From Oscillatoria salina IIICB1 (GTDB taxonomy: Bacteria > Cyanobacteriota > Cyanobacteriia > Cyanobacteriales > SIO1D9): a DNA stretch of 64,000 nt. Position 1 is the first letter of the stretch; each line of letters opens with the position of its first letter. The stretch is taken from contig NZ_JAAHBQ010000022.1 in assembly GCF_020144665.1 (NCBI RefSeq), forward strand, positions 1 to 64,000, written 5' to 3'. The translations under genes were made by a program, and so were the position numbers. Shown in pieces: positions 36,214 through 47,100 of this stretch. The notes below the pieces were generated by a model that worked only from the letters and a program-made list of their open reading frames with translations, searched no databases and had not been told where the DNA came from.

Positions 36214-38442
36214 TTAGAAGCGATCGTGGAAGGTACGATTGATTACATCTAGTTGTTGTTCGCGGGTTAGTTTGATAAAGTTAACGGCGTAACCAGAGAC
36301 GCGGATGGTTAGTTGGGGATATTTTTCTGGACGATCCATTGCATCTAGGAGTGTTTCCCGGTTTAAGACGTTAATGTTGATATGATGTCCGCGATCGCAG
36401 AAGTAACCGTCTAACATTCCGGCGAGGTTTTTGTTCTTGTCGGTTTCGGTTTTACCTAATGCTTCGGGAACGATGGAGAAGGTGTAGGAAATACCGTCTT
36501 GGGCGGATTCGTAAGGAAGTTTGGCGACGGATTCTAAAGCAGCGATCGCGCCTTTGGTGTCTCGTCCGTGCATTGGGTTTGCACCGGGGGCGAAGGGTTC
36601 TCCTGCTTTGCGTCCGTCGGGTGTATTTCCGGTTTTCTTACCGTAGACGACGTTGGAGGTAATTGTCAAAATTGACTGGGTGGGAGTCGCATCCCGATAG
36701 GTTTTTTGTTTGCGGAGTTTGTTCATGAAGTCGGCGACTAGGTTAGCGGCGATTTCGTCAGCGCGATCGTCGTTGTTGCCAAATTTGGGATAATCGCCTT
36801 CTATTTCGTAATCTACGGCTAAACCTGCTTCGTTGCGAACTACTTTGACTTTGCCATATTTAATCGCTGAGAGAGCATCTGCTACTACTGACAAACCAGC
36901 AATACCGCAAGCCATTGTCCGATAAACGTCGCGATCGTGCAATGCCATTTGCAAGCGTTCGTAACAATATTTATCGTGCATATAGTGGATGACGTTGAGG
37001 GTATTGACGTATAGCTTCGCTAACCAATCCATAATTTGGTCGAATTTGGCTACTACTTCCTCATAGTCAAGATACTCTCCGGTAATAGGTGCAAACTGAG
37101 GTGCTACTTGTTGAGCGGTTTTTTCGTCTTTACCGCCATTAATTGCGTACAATAAAGCTTTGGCTAAGTTCGCCCGCGCACCAAAGAATTGCATTTGCTT
37201 ACCTAGGCGCATTGCGGAGACACAGCAAGCTATACCATAGTCATCGCCATAGGAAGCCCGCATTAACTCATCGTTTTCGTATTGAATCGAACTGGTGTCT
37301 TGAGAAACTTTAGCGCAGTAGTGTTTGAAGTTTTCGGGAAGTTTTTCTGACCAGAGTACAGTTAAGTTGGGTTCTGGTGCCGGACCGAGGTTGGATAAAG
37401 TGTGTAAGAAGCGGAAACTAGATTTAGTTACTAAGGGACGACCATCTAATCCGATTCCACCAATACATTCTGTTACCCAAGTAGGATCGCCGGAGAATAA
37501 TTGATTGTATTCTGGTGTCCGTAAAAAGCGTACCATCCGCAGTTTCATGACGAAATGGTCGATTAATTCTTGGGCTTCGGCTTCGCTGAGAGTATCGTTA
37601 TTTAAGTCGCGATTGATATAAATATCGAGGAAAGTGGAAACTCGTCCCAAGGACATCGCTGCGCCATTTTGTTCTTTCACAGCACCGAGATAGCCAAAAT
37701 ATGTCCACTGTACTGCTTCTTTGGCGTTAGCCGCAGGTTTCGAGATGTCGCAGCCGTAACCAGCCGCCATTTCTTGCAATTCTTTTAAGGCTTTGATTTG
37801 CTCGAAAATTTCCTCGCGTAGGCGAATTATGGGTTCGTCAATTACGTCTACTTCCAGAGATTCGAGTTGCGATCGCTTGTCTGCAATTAATCGTTCTATG
37901 CCATACAATGCTACTCTTCGATAGTCACCGATAATCCGTCCGCGACCGTAAGCATCGGGTAGTCCTGTAATAATACCAGAACGTCGTGCTTCCCGCATTT
38001 GGCTCGTGTAAGCCGAAAATACACCGTCATTGTGCGTTTTGCGGTATTTGGTAAATATTTCTTCGGTAGTCGGATCGAGTTCGTAACCGTAAGCTTCTAA
38101 GGATTGTTTCACGACTCTGATCCCACCAAAGGGCATAATTGCTCGTTTTAGCGGTTTCTCTGTCTGTAAGCCGACTATTTGCTCTAAATCTTGGGCAATG
38201 TAACCGGGATCGTGGGCTGTAATGCTGGTGGGAACTTCTGTCTCTGCGTCGAGTACCCCTTTTTCCCGTTCCTGCTTCATCAGGAATTTTACTTTATCCC
38301 AGAGGGTTTTGGTACGCTCTGTCACATCTGCTAAAAAGGACTCATCACCTGTGTAGGGGGTGTAATTCTTTTGTATAAACTCCCGAACGTTTATTTCCTG
38401 CGTCCACTTGCCGTGGGTAAAGTCTTGCCATTGTTCTAACAT
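36214..38442 (-). CDS. pflB: Pyruvate formate-lyase (PflB)
   Basis: A 742-residue glycyl-radical enzyme that converts pyruvate and CoA into acetyl-CoA and formate. The active-site cysteine pair is in [13 protein letters not shown]. The radical glycine is in RVSGYAVNF near the C-terminus, and [19 protein letters not shown] marks the pyruvate-site region. Length is normal. PflA activates it. Oxygen destroys the radical, so it should act in dark anoxic conditions. The upstream 11-mer at 38496-38506 is shared with adhE. Confidence 0.96.
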   Translation of the reverse strand: MLEQWQDFTHGKWTQEINVREFIQKNYTPYTGDESFLADVTERTKTLWDKVKFLMKQEREKGVLDAETEVPTSITAHDPGYIAQDLEQIVGLQTEKPLKRAIMPFGGIRVVKQSLEAYGYELDPTTEEIFTKYRKTHNDGVFSAYTSQMREARRSGIITGLPDAYGRGRIIGDYRRVALYGIERLIADKRSQLESLEVDVIDEPIIRLREEIFEQIKALKELQEMAAGYGCDISKPAANAKEAVQWTYFGYLGAVKEQNGAAMSLGRVSTFLDIYINRDLNNDTLSEAEAQELIDHFVMKLRMVRFLRTPEYNQLFSGDPTWVTECIGGIGLDGRPLVTKSSFRFLHTLSNLGPAPEPNLTVLWSEKLPENFKHYCAKVSQDTSSIQYENDELMRASYGDDYGIACCVSAMRLGKQMQFFGARANLAKALLYAINGGKDEKTAQQVAPQFAPITGEYLDYEEVVAKFDQIMDWLAKLYVNTLNVIHYMHDKYCYERLQMALHDRDVYRTMACGIAGLSVVADALSAIKYGKVKVVRNEAGLAVDYEIEGDYPKFGNNDDRADEIAANLVADFMNKLRKQKTYRDATPTQSILTITSNVVYGKKTGNTPDGRKAGEPFAPGANPMHGRDTKGAIAALESVAKLPYESAQDGISYTFSIVPEALGKTETDKNKNLAGMLDGYFCDRGHHININVLNRETLLDAMDRPEKYPQLTIRVSGYAVNFIKLTREQQLDVINRTFHDRF

Positions 38443-38899
38443 ATTGTTACCCCTACTTTTTGTTGCGATCGACTAGGAAATCTTTCCTGTTTACTAGGCT
38501 AACTAAATCTTTAGAAAATAGCGATAATTCTTAGGCTTTTCTTTAAAAATTTTCTTCAAGATTTTCCTTTAGGTTTTTTAAAGATTTTTCGGAAATTACT
38601 GATGGCTGTAACTTACTTAAAATCTTTCCTCCTAAGCTTTCAGTGAGATTATTTTCGGGAATTTACGGAAAATTTAACTTTGCCGTCTATCTTGGTTTTA
38701 TCGAACCTTAATCGAGAATAATTTATCAGAGTTATAATTAGAATGAAAATTTCCATTTATTTAAGCAAAAACAACCTAATTGTTGTTTAAATTCAAGTTA
38801 AAACAAACTTAAACTATTAGTCCAACAAGCAGTTACTAATTATCGTCAATCCTTAACAAAATCATTGACAGAAAATGATCGATGTGGTAAGAAAAGAAA
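38443..38899. other. AT-rich region upstream of pflB
   Basis: About 457 bp, strongly AT-rich, between pflB and the 3' end of tsaE; it must hold the pflB promoter. Apart from the shared 11-mer no recognised operator, FNR/CRP-like palindrome, RNA or ORF is evident. Confidence 0.45.
38496..38506 (-). promoter_or_regulatory. pflB: Candidate shared upstream element of pflB
   Basis: TTAGTTAGCCT (minus strand) is 54 bp upstream of the pflB ATG and identical to the element 57 bp upstream of adhE. The flanks differ, so the identity is not part of a longer duplication. Confidence 0.45.
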
Positions 38900-39370
38900 T
38901 TAAGGTGAAATCAAAGGGAGAAAAGCGCGATCGCCAATTCCCACTAACTGCAAAGTAGCGATTCGTCCTGATTGCGGGGAAAGAGAAAGTTGCAGCTCGA
39001 GGTAAGCAGAAGGTTTGTAGGGTAAACGTTGCCCCCACTCGATCGCCGTAATACCTGGAGAAACTTCGCTCCCTTCCCAATAGGTTTCCGGGTAAATACC
39101 CTCAATTTCGTTTGCTGAGAGACGATAGAGATCGAGATGATAAAGAGGTAATCTCCCATCGAGGTATTCATTAACCAAAGTAAAAGTAGGGCTAACAATT
39201 ACTTGCGTAATACCTAATCCCGCACCGATACCTTGAACCAAGGTCGTTTTTCCCGCCCCCAAGTCCCCTTCGAGTAAAATAACGCTTCCTGGGGGGAGAG
39301 TTTCTCCTAACCGTTTACCTAAGTTAAAAGTCGCTTGAGCATCGAGAAGATAGATTTGTTGCTGAGTCAT
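38900..39370 (-). CDS. tsaE: tRNA threonylcarbamoyladenosine biosynthesis ATPase TsaE
   Basis: The ATG at 39370 gives 156 residues, the usual TsaE length. The open frame continues 37 codons further upstream, but that part is repeat DNA (GGDWEH-type heptamer translation), so the longer start is rejected. Walker A is GDLGAGKTTLVQG, SPTFTLVNEY is the conserved second motif and YHLDLYRL contains the catalytic aspartate. It works with TsaB and TsaD to make t6A on ANN-decoding tRNAs in the cytosol. Confidence 0.92.
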   Translation of the reverse strand: MTQQQIYLLDAQATFNLGKRLGETLPPGSVILLEGDLGAGKTTLVQGIGAGLGITQVIVSPTFTLVNEYLDGRLPLYHLDLYRLSANEIEGIYPETYWEGSEVSPGITAIEWGQRLPYKPSAYLELQLSLSPQSGRIATLQLVGIGDRAFLPLISP

Positions 39371-39372
39371 GG

Positions 39373-39484
39373 TTAATTGGGGATTGGGTTCAGTTATCAG
39401 TGAACAGTTATCAGTTATCAGTAAACAGTTTACTATCGACTTCCTCCCCCTCTTCCGGTGTTCCCAATCCCCACCTCCCAATCC
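39373..39484. repeat. Repeat block between tsaE and the YvcK-like gene
   Basis: GGGGATTGGG, GTTATCAGTGAACAGTTATCAGT units and CCCAATCCCCACCTCCCAATCCC fill the gap of about 110 bp. It is the same STRR/ATCAGT composite as elsewhere. Confidence 0.8.
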
Positions 39485-40876
39485 CTAGTCAGTAAAATTA
39501 ACACCGTGGGTGCGACTATACCAACGTAATAAAATCCTAGCAAGACGATGAGGATCGTGGCGGACGTAACCTGTTTGAGTATCTTCATCCATAACATTCG
39601 TGAGAACAATCCGGCGACCCAATTTAGCCACATCTTCGCGGTCAAAAAATACGGGATGGGAATTTTCTTGAGCATAACGAATCAAAGCTTGAGCGCAAGG
39701 TACGCGACGATTCACAACTACAGCATCAAAAAGTTTTTGACCGCAAATGTCGTCAATAGCGCGAATGTGATCCGAGACGCTAAAACCGTCAGTTTCTCCT
39801 GGTTGAGTCATAATATTGCAAACGTAGATACGCGGCGCTTTACTTTTCGCGATCGCAGAACGAATCTGGGGAACTAATAAATTGGGGATCACACTAGTAT
39901 AAAGACTACCCGGTCCGAGAATAATATAATCAGCTTCCGCGATCGCCTTAATTGCCGCAGGTAAAGCAGGAGGATTCTCTGGAAGACAGCCAATGCGGAT
40001 AATTTTCCCTTTAGCTTCGCTAATTTTCGATTCTCCCTCAATTCTGCGTCCATCAGCCAAATCTGCCCAGAGACAGACATCACTCAAAGTAGCCGGAAGC
40101 ACACGTCCTCGTACCGCCAAAACCTTAGAAGAAGCCGCGATCGCCTGTTCGATATCGCCAGTAATTTCGCTCATCGCCGTTAAAAACAAGTTACCAAAAC
40201 TATGACCCGTCAAGCCATCTCCGGCTTTGAAGCGATATTGAAACAATTCCGTCAGTAACTTTTCCTCATCAGCCAAAGCAGCGACACAATTACGCAGATC
40301 TCCAGGAGGAAGAACCCCAATTTCGCGTCTGAGTCGTCCCGAAGAGCCACCATCATCAGCCACAGTCACGATCGCCGTAATATTAGCACTATATTCTTTT
40401 AGCCCTCGTAACAAAGAAGAAAGCCCAGTCCCTCCACCAATAGCCACAATTTTCGCACCTCGGTTGAGGCGGCGATGCGCCATCAGCACATCGATAAGTT
40501 CCTCCGAATCTCCGGGTTTGAGAACTTGAGTAATCGAACCCACAGTGCGAGTTTGTCCCAAAAAAATGAGAAACAAACCGATCGCGATCGCCAGAGGTCC
40601 GGAAACATAACTAGGGAGAATTTTGGCGATCGTCTCCAAAACTCTCGCTGTAATCTGAATCAAGTAAAAAATTGGTGTCAGCTTCGCCCAAATAGCAATA
40701 CCCAAACTGGTAAACAAAACACCAGTAACGCTAATTAGCAACCAACGTTTGACAAACAAACCCGGAGCTAACCATTGACACCAACGGTTGAGATGCGATC
40801 GCCTCCGGGTAGAACCGAAAGACTGTTTTTCACTTTTGAAATTGCGTAAGGCTTGTTTAAAGATACCAATTGACAT
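39485..40876 (-). CDS. YvcK/CofD-like gluconeogenesis factor
   Basis: A 463-residue protein. The N-terminal third has two membrane segments (about 45-70 and 90-112), then the YvcK core (about 130-455) begins with [19 protein letters not shown] and includes [22 protein letters not shown] and [14 protein letters not shown]. The family binds UDP-sugars and coordinates central carbon use with cell-wall synthesis; it is not a LPPG transferase. Cyanobacterial members usually carry such an N-terminal membrane extension. It is upstream of tsaE on the same strand, separated by repeats. Confidence 0.88.
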   Translation of the reverse strand: MSIGIFKQALRNFKSEKQSFGSTRRRSHLNRWCQWLAPGLFVKRWLLISVTGVLFTSLGIAIWAKLTPIFYLIQITARVLETIAKILPSYVSGPLAIAIGLFLIFLGQTRTVGSITQVLKPGDSEELIDVLMAHRRLNRGAKIVAIGGGTGLSSLLRGLKEYSANITAIVTVADDGGSSGRLRREIGVLPPGDLRNCVAALADEEKLLTELFQYRFKAGDGLTGHSFGNLFLTAMSEITGDIEQAIAASSKVLAVRGRVLPATLSDVCLWADLADGRRIEGESKISEAKGKIIRIGCLPENPPALPAAIKAIAEADYIILGPGSLYTSVIPNLLVPQIRSAIAKSKAPRIYVCNIMTQPGETDGFSVSDHIRAIDDICGQKLFDAVVVNRRVPCAQALIRYAQENSHPVFFDREDVAKLGRRIVLTNVMDEDTQTGYVRHDPHRLARILLRWYSRTHGVNFTD

Positions 40877-41110
40877 AACAGATGAGAGACATCATTCGTA
40901 AGTTAGAGGGGACTTTAACCGAGCGCCAGCTCAAGCTTTGACTAGATTGAACGCAAGCTGTTAATTCAACTTAAGAAGAGCATCGAGCCTCAACAAGAAC
41001 ACCTTTTTTCTCTTTGCTTCCTTGACTTAAGGTCAACGAGCAAGCAAACTAACCCTAGCCCAATTAAGGTAGCATCCTCAGATTAGATGTCAACCTCGCA
41101 TCAAAATTAG

Positions 41111-41605
41111 ATGGAAAAGTGCATTTTAGGACTCGATCCCGGATTAGCAATTTTAGGATTTGGAGCAATTATTTGCCCCAATTCGCAAATCCACAAAAGC
41201 CAATCTCACCCAGCGCAGTTACTTGATGTTGGAGTAATTGAAACTCCAGCGAAAACTGCTATAGAAGAGCGACTGCGGACTATTTATGACGATCTACATT
41301 TCCTCATCCAAGAAATGCGCCCCGATCTTGTAGCCATTGAAAAACTATTTTTTTATCGGATGAGTTCGACGATCGCCGTCGCTCAAGCACGAGGAGTTGT
41401 TATGTTAGTTTTGGCTCAAGCAAATCTCCCCTATGTGGAATTTACACCTGCCCAAATTAAACAAGCTTTGACCGGATATGGCAATGCTGATAAGTATGAA
41501 GTTCAAGAAGCAGTAGCTAGAGAACTAGAGTTAGATGCTATTCCCAAACCCGATGACGCGGCTGATGCTCTCGCTGTCGCCCTTACCGCTTGGTTCCATT
41601 CTTAA
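41111..41605 (+). CDS. ruvC: Crossover junction endodeoxyribonuclease RuvC
   Basis: A full-length 164-residue Holliday-junction resolvase. The four acidic active-site positions are visible in [19 protein letters not shown], and the C-terminal [13 protein letters not shown]. It cuts four-way junctions presented by RuvAB at the end of homologous recombination. No ruvA or ruvB is adjacent, the usual dispersed state in cyanobacteria. Confidence 0.94.
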   Translation: MEKCILGLDPGLAILGFGAIICPNSQIHKSQSHPAQLLDVGVIETPAKTAIEERLRTIYDDLHFLIQEMRPDLVAIEKLFFYRMSSTIAVAQARGVVMLVLAQANLPYVEFTPAQIKQALTGYGNADKYEVQEAVARELELDAIPKPDDAADALAVALTAWFHS

Positions 41606-41619
41606 ACAACCTCAGTTGA

Positions 41620-41745
41620 CACCTTCTTGGTGATTCTTCAGCCTCTTTGATTCCAACTCAGGAAGCTTTAATCGGTTTGCTAACACGAAATGCCCAAATA
41701 TTTGCTACAGATCGTTATGCAGGCTGCCCTTTGAGGATTCTTTAG
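41620..41745 (+). pseudogene. Open relic without start codon downstream of ruvC
   Basis: A frame of 41 codons bounded by TGA and TAG reads SLIPTQEALIGLLTRNAQIF, then a hydrophilic DRYAGCPLRIL end. It looks protein-like in composition but has no ATG or ribosome-binding site. It is possibly the tail of a decayed gene; the family is not recognised. Confidence 0.3.
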
Positions 41746-41790
41746 CCCGACTTCGGTAAAATAAAAAAGACCTCGTCTAAAATTTACTAC

Positions 41791-42408
41791 ATGAAATTAA
41801 GATACTCTGATATCAAAAAACTAGAAAACTTTCTCGAAAAAATTAAATCTGATACTTATCCCGAACCGCCAACTTCACTCCATACAAATATTACCAAAAA
41901 AGTTATCGATTACTTCTTCAAGAAATTTTCTCTACCCCCACAAGCCAAAATTCTTGATATTGGTTGCGGACAAGGTGTGGCTTTAGAAATTTTTGCCGCT
42001 CAAGGGTATCATCCTATTGGTATTACTCTCAATAGTGAAGATGTTGCTGTTTGTCAGCAAAAAGGTTATGAAGTATATGAAATGGATCAATCTTTTTTAG
42101 ATTTTGAGAACGAGACTTTTGATTTAATTTGGTGTAGACATTGCTTGGAACATAGCATTTTTCCTTATTTTACCCTCAACGAAATCTATCGAGTTACCAA
42201 GCCCCAAGGCTATCTTTATGTTGAAGTACCCGCCCCAGAAACCAGTTGTCAACACCAAAGTAATCGCAATCATTACAGCGTTTTAGGCAAACAAATGTGG
42301 CTAGAATTAATCAAACGGGCGGGCTTTAAAATTGCCGATACTATTGATATTGATTTTACCGTTCCTGCTGGTCCTGATACCTATTGGGCAATGATCCAAC
42401 AAAAATAA
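41791..42408 (+). CDS. Class I SAM-dependent methyltransferase
   Basis: A 205-residue Methyltransf_11-type enzyme. The SAM-binding motif I is ILDIGCGQGVALEIFA, an acidic loop follows, and motif III-like VTKPQGYLYVEVPAP is present. There is no targeting signal. It opens the glycan locus on the plus strand, facing a glycosyltransferase-methyltransferase gene, so a sugar or sugar-nucleotide substrate is plausible but unproven. Stops of the two converging genes are 15 bp apart. Confidence 0.85.
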   Translation: MKLRYSDIKKLENFLEKIKSDTYPEPPTSLHTNITKKVIDYFFKKFSLPPQAKILDIGCGQGVALEIFAAQGYHPIGITLNSEDVAVCQQKGYEVYEMDQSFLDFENETFDLIWCRHCLEHSIFPYFTLNEIYRVTKPQGYLYVEVPAPETSCQHQSNRNHYSVLGKQMWLELIKRAGFKIADTIDIDFTVPAGPDTYWAMIQQK

Positions 42409-42423
42409 TTTACTTGGAGAAAC

Positions 42424-43917
42424 TTAACTAGCAATTTTTTGGACTACTACTTGATGACCTTTATGAATTAACTTAATTTTATCGCGAAAAGCAGCCGTAA
42501 ACGCATCAATACCTAACTTCGCACTTTCGGTGGGATTTGGGGAAAAGGTAACATTATAATCATCAAAAATAATTATACCTCCTTTTTTCAATAAACGCCA
42601 ACTTAAGGCGGCATCTTCTAGCACATCTGGTGCTAAATGTGAACCATCAATGTAGATAAAATTATAAGTGTTAGTCGGCAAAGTTCGTAGAATTTCTTGG
42701 GAATAACCGACTATTTTTTTGACTTTCTCCGCTACTTTAGTTTGAGCAATATTATGGTCAAATCTACCTTCTAAAGATTCAATATAACCTTGCTCGTACC
42801 AACTTTTATGTTCGACGCTTCCCTCAAAAGTATCGATACAAGTAATTTTAGCTGATTCGTGGGTTAAAATATTATCGAGTAGCCAACAAGTAGACCTCCC
42901 TTCCCAACTACCTATTTCTAAGAAATTTAAATTTGGTTGATGAGCAAATTGCTTAAATACTTGTTCCCACAAAGGAATATTTAAACTAAACCAATCTTGG
43001 GTAAACTGATAGCCTTTTGACTGACAATCGGCTTGGTAATTTTGTTGCCATTTTTGTTGAATTGTAACTAATCCCTTGCTTTTTTCCACCAGTTGTGCTA
43101 GCTTTTTTTGTTCTAATTTGCCAACTTCGGTAAACCAGCTAACCTCTTCCGGTGAAAGATTTTCTTGATACTCTCCTGGGGCAAATTGGTATTTTTCTAG
43201 TTGTTTATCAAAGCTATTACCAGGATAGCGAACATATTCAACTGTTTCTAAGTTAATCGTCCCGATTTTAAAGAATTTGAATAAATATTTATAATAAGAG
43301 CAATCTTCGCCGCCGCGAATTTTTTTGTAAACTTCATCTTCGGGAAAACCGCCGATAAATTCGTGACATTTGCGACGCACGCAGGTGTTAATTGTTAAAC
43401 TATTTTCGATGGGTGTACGCCAGCCGGGATGAATTTTGTCTTTGATTCTGACGCCAGTTTTAATGGCATCTATTGGTTTTTGTGGTAAAGGAATAGTGTA
43501 ATTATTTTCGTTAATTTTTAGCTTTAAATATACGTTTTTATCTGGTTGCGGTTGATGATTCAACAGCATGAAACAAATATAAACATGATGGGGTAAAAAT
43601 AAGTCATCTCCGTCACAAAAAAATAAAATTTCGCCTTGAGAGTTATTTACACCTGTATTTCTGGCTGCGCCCGCGCCTTTGTTAGTATTATGGGTAATAA
43701 TTTTTAGTGGATAATTGTTGCTGACTAGCTGGTTGAGGATGTCTAAAGTGTTGTCTGTGGAAGCATCATTGACGACGATAATTTCTGATTTGATTTGTGC
43801 TGATTGAGGGTAGTTTTGCTGGAAAAAGTTGACGCTGGTGATGATGCTGTCGAGGGTTTTGGTGACTACTTCGGCGCAGTTATATGCTGGTACGATAATC
43901 GAAAGTTGGTTAATCAT
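42424..43917 (-). CDS. Family 2 glycosyltransferase fused to a class I methyltransferase
   Basis: A 497-residue two-domain protein. The GT2 domain (about 1-250) has LSIIVPAYNCAEVV, VNDASTDNT, NKGAGAARNTG and the metal-binding FFCDGDDLF. A linker leads to a methyltransferase (about 310-495) with NFLEIGSWEGRSTCWLL, ITCIDTFEGS, and YIDGSHLAPDVL/IIFDDYN of the Methyltransf_24 kind. It could transfer and methylate a sugar in one step on a surface polysaccharide. The region before its ATG is tandemly duplicated together with the 3' end of the upstream giant glycosyltransferase gene. Confidence 0.85.
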   Translation of the reverse strand: MINQLSIIVPAYNCAEVVTKTLDSIITSVNFFQQNYPQSAQIKSEIIVVNDASTDNTLDILNQLVSNNYPLKIITHNTNKGAGAARNTGVNNSQGEILFFCDGDDLFLPHHVYICFMLLNHQPQPDKNVYLKLKINENNYTIPLPQKPIDAIKTGVRIKDKIHPGWRTPIENSLTINTCVRRKCHEFIGGFPEDEVYKKIRGGEDCSYYKYLFKFFKIGTINLETVEYVRYPGNSFDKQLEKYQFAPGEYQENLSPEEVSWFTEVGKLEQKKLAQLVEKSKGLVTIQQKWQQNYQADCQSKGYQFTQDWFSLNIPLWEQVFKQFAHQPNLNFLEIGSWEGRSTCWLLDNILTHESAKITCIDTFEGSVEHKSWYEQGYIESLEGRFDHNIAQTKVAEKVKKIVGYSQEILRTLPTNTYNFIYIDGSHLAPDVLEDAALSWRLLKKGGIIIFDDYNVTFSPNPTESAKLGIDAFTAAFRDKIKLIHKGHQVVVQKIAS

Positions 43918-44146
43918 GGTGGTTTTTTGCGCAAAGTCGCTAAGATGCTAAGGAAGAGGTGACAAAGTTATTGGTTTTGGGGTTTTGATAGGGTGTTGTC
44001 GCAAAGGGTGAGTAAATGTTGTTTGGATAAGGTGTTAATCATGATAGTTTTTTCGCGCTAAGTCGCTAAGTCGCTAAGAAGAGGTGAAAAGTTAATGGTT
44101 TGGGTTTTTTAGAGGGTGTTGTCGAAGACGGTTAGTAAGCGCTGGA
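43909..44146. repeat. Degenerate tandem duplication spanning two gene ends (period about 125 bp)
   Basis: Copy A (about 43909-44021) and copy B (about 44034-44146) align along their length: TTAATCATGGTGGTTTTTT versus TTAATCATGATAGTTTTTT, AAGTCGCTAAG, GAAGAGGTGA, and GGGTGTTGTCGCAAAGGGTGAGTAA versus GGGTGTTGTCGAAGACGGTTAGTAA. Each copy contains an ATG context of the GT2 gene and the 3' end of the giant glycosyltransferase gene. Confidence 0.75.
43968..44042 (-). pseudogene. Chimeric relic mini-ORF: GT2 start joined to glycosyltransferase end
   Basis: A 24-codon frame reads MINTLSKQHLLTLCDNTL and ends in TAA after six more codons. MIN equals the start of the GT2 gene. KQHLLTLCDNTL corresponds to the C-terminal [14 protein letters not shown] of the giant protein. 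It appears to be the scar of a deletion that fused the start of a lost GT2-like gene to the end of a lost glycosyltransferase gene. Confidence 0.55.
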
Positions 44147-47100
44147 TTTGTTTTTCCCATGTCCAGTTTTGCATGAATTGGGCGGCTTGGGTTCCTTTTT
44201 GTTGGGCTTGTTCCCGGTTTTGATAGACTGTTTCTAGTATGGCGACTATTTCGTCAATGTCTGATTCTCCCCATCCTTCTGTACCGGGAAATTGGGGAAT
44301 TGGCTCTACTTTACTTTGTTGGTGTAAGGGATAGCAATTGTTTGTTTGAATTAGGTCGAGGTGTCCGGTGTTTGCTGATAATATTGTGGGGATACCGCAA
44401 GCCATACATTCCATTGCTACCAGATTTGTTCCTCCTTCGCAACGGTTGGGAAAAAGTGCGACATCGGCTTCTCTTACGATTTGTCCCATGAGATTATTAG
44501 CTGTAGGTCCAATGTCGATGACTGCATCTTTGGGTATGTTATTGTGGGCGAGCCAGTCTATAATTTGCAAGCGTTTGTTATTATCTACTTGGGGAATTCC
44601 TCTGACGTGACCTGCGCGTTCGATTCCTCTGATAAACTGGGGCCAGAAGTTGTGCCATGCTACCATTAGTAGTGCTTCTGGGTGATGGTTGTGGAATTTT
44701 TTGAAGGCAGCGATTACGAGATCTTGTCCTTTACGGTATTCTAACTTGCCGCCGGAAAAGATTACGAAGCGATCGCGTAATAAGTTCGCTTTTGGTGCAG
44801 GATGGAAGATGGTGGGTTCGATTCCTTGTTGGACTGTGGTAACGTTGGTTATACCTTTACTTCGCAAGACTTGCTCGTTCCAGTTACTTCCGACGACAAT
44901 AAGATCGTAGGATTTTGCTCTGGCGATCGCCTCTGCCTCGATTCTGGTATTCTCGAAAAAAATCACCCCTATTTGTTTTTTCCCGACTAAGGCTGATGGT
45001 GGTGCCGCGAAGTCGTTACCCAATGCGGATAAAATGGGAAAGTCACAAGCTATTTTCTTTCCAGGATTACTTTTGATTAATTTTTGCAATTGCTGCGGCT
45101 GATTTAGCAACGGACGTAGTAGTAAACTATGAAGAGGGTTAGCTAAAGCATTCGCCGCAGGTGGCATTAATAAGAAAGGTTCCCAATTAGGATTTTTGAT
45201 TAGTTGTAGGGTAAGATTCAATCCGTATACGCCCCAGCCTAACATGGGATTGAGTTGCCAGCCTATACCTAATGCTTTTGGTTTACTTGGGGGTTGAGGT
45301 TTGGTGACTGGTGACTGGTGACTGGTAACTGGTGACTGTTTACTGGTAACTGATAATTGTTGTAATTCTTGCTTGACTTGGGTAAATACACTTTCCCAGT
45401 CACCTGCTTTTGGCTGACGGAACAGTTGCATGGTAGGATACCAAGGAGAATCTTGGCGATTTAACATCCAACGCCAGTCGGGTGCAAAGGGAAGTAATAC
45501 CCAGACAGGTTTACCTAATGCACCTGCGAGATGTGCGACTGCGGTATCGACGGTAATTACTAAGTCTAAAGGAGCGATCGCATTTGCGGTATCGGCAAAA
45601 TCTTCTAAACTGTTACTTAAATCTTCTATGGGTAACTGACTCAGTTTTTCAAGATCTGCTTCGGTTTGCCATTTTTGCAGGCTATAAAATTCTACGTCTG
45701 CTATCTCTAACAATGACTCAAAATCTTGTAGTTGGCAAGAGCGTTTGCTGTCAATGCGGTTATGAGGGTTTCCCGCCCAAACTATACCTACTTTTAAGTT
45801 AGGATTAGTCTTATTCTCTCCCTCTCTAGCTTTTTCTGGCAAGGGAGATAAATAAGGTACTTTGTTTGGTACTGTTTCTAAGGTAGTGCCAAAAATATGT
45901 GGCAAACTCATTAAAGAAATTTGTACGTCAAAATCGGGTAATTCTGCACCTTTTGCGACGACGTGAGAAACTCCACCGACGGTAGCGATTAACCGCACTA
46001 AAGGATCGTAACATTCAACGACAATCCTTCGCGCCCCACGCTCTTTAACAAAAGGAATATAACGACTAAATTGGATAGTATCGCCGAATCCTTGTTCGCC
46101 GTAGAGTAAAATTGTTTTACCTGCTAAAGATGAGCCATCCCACTGGGGTTGAGTGAAGTCTCGTTTTTGGTTTTCGACGATTAACCAACGCCATTCATAT
46201 TCTGCAAAACCTGTGGCAAAATCGCCTAACATTAGTTTAGTTAAGGCGTAGTCTAGATGAGCATCGGCGTAGTTGGGTTTGAGAGATATGGCTTTTTCGT
46301 ATTGTTTGAGGGCTGCTTCTAGCTGATTTTCTTCTTTGAGGGTATTGCCCAGGTTATGATATGCTACCGCGAAATTGGGTTCGATCGCGATCGCCTGTTC
46401 AAAGTTCTCTTTGGCTGCTGCTAGTTTACCCTGCTCCTTGAGGTTGGCTCCCCTTTTGTTATAAAATTTTGCCGATCTGGGTAATTGGTGACTGGTGAGT
46501 GGGGATTGGGAATCGGTAACTGATGACTGGTAACTGTTAACTGGTAACTGCTCACTGTTAATTGGTAACTGCTCACTGTTAACTGGTAACTGCTCACTGT
46601 TAACTGATAATTGCTGTAATTCTTGCTGAATTTGGGTAAAGACACTTTCCCAGTCGCCTGCTTCTGGTTGTCGGAACAAACGCATGGTAGGATACCAAGG
46701 AGAATCTTGGCGATCTAACAACCAACGCCAATCGGGTGCATGAGATAATATTGTCCAAACTGGTTTACCTAATGCACCTGCCAAATGAGCGACTGCGGTA
46801 TCAACGGTAATTACTAAGTCTAATTGGGAGATAATTGCGGCTGTGTCGGCGAAATTGTTGATTTCTCCACTTAAATCCTGGATTTTGACATCATATTGAG
46901 TTAATTCGGCTGCGGCTTTTCCTTTTTGCAGACTATAAATTTCTATTCCGGGTATTGACAATAAACCCAAAAAGTGCTTAAGCGAACTCGAGCGCCAGCG
47001 ATCGCTCCAATTTTCCGGATTTCCCGCCCAGGCAATTCCGACTTTAAACTGATTATTAGCGGAAATTAGCTTATTTTTACCTAATTTCGCCTGCAAATAA

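Noticed and set aside
39371-39481. Upstream extension of tsaE by 37 codons
   Set aside because: It translates only repeat DNA (STRR and ATCAGT units); the normal TsaE length begins at the ATG at 39370.
46421-46645. A 74-codon frame of repeated YQLTVSS units
   Set aside because: It is a shifted reading of the repeat linker inside the giant glycosyltransferase.
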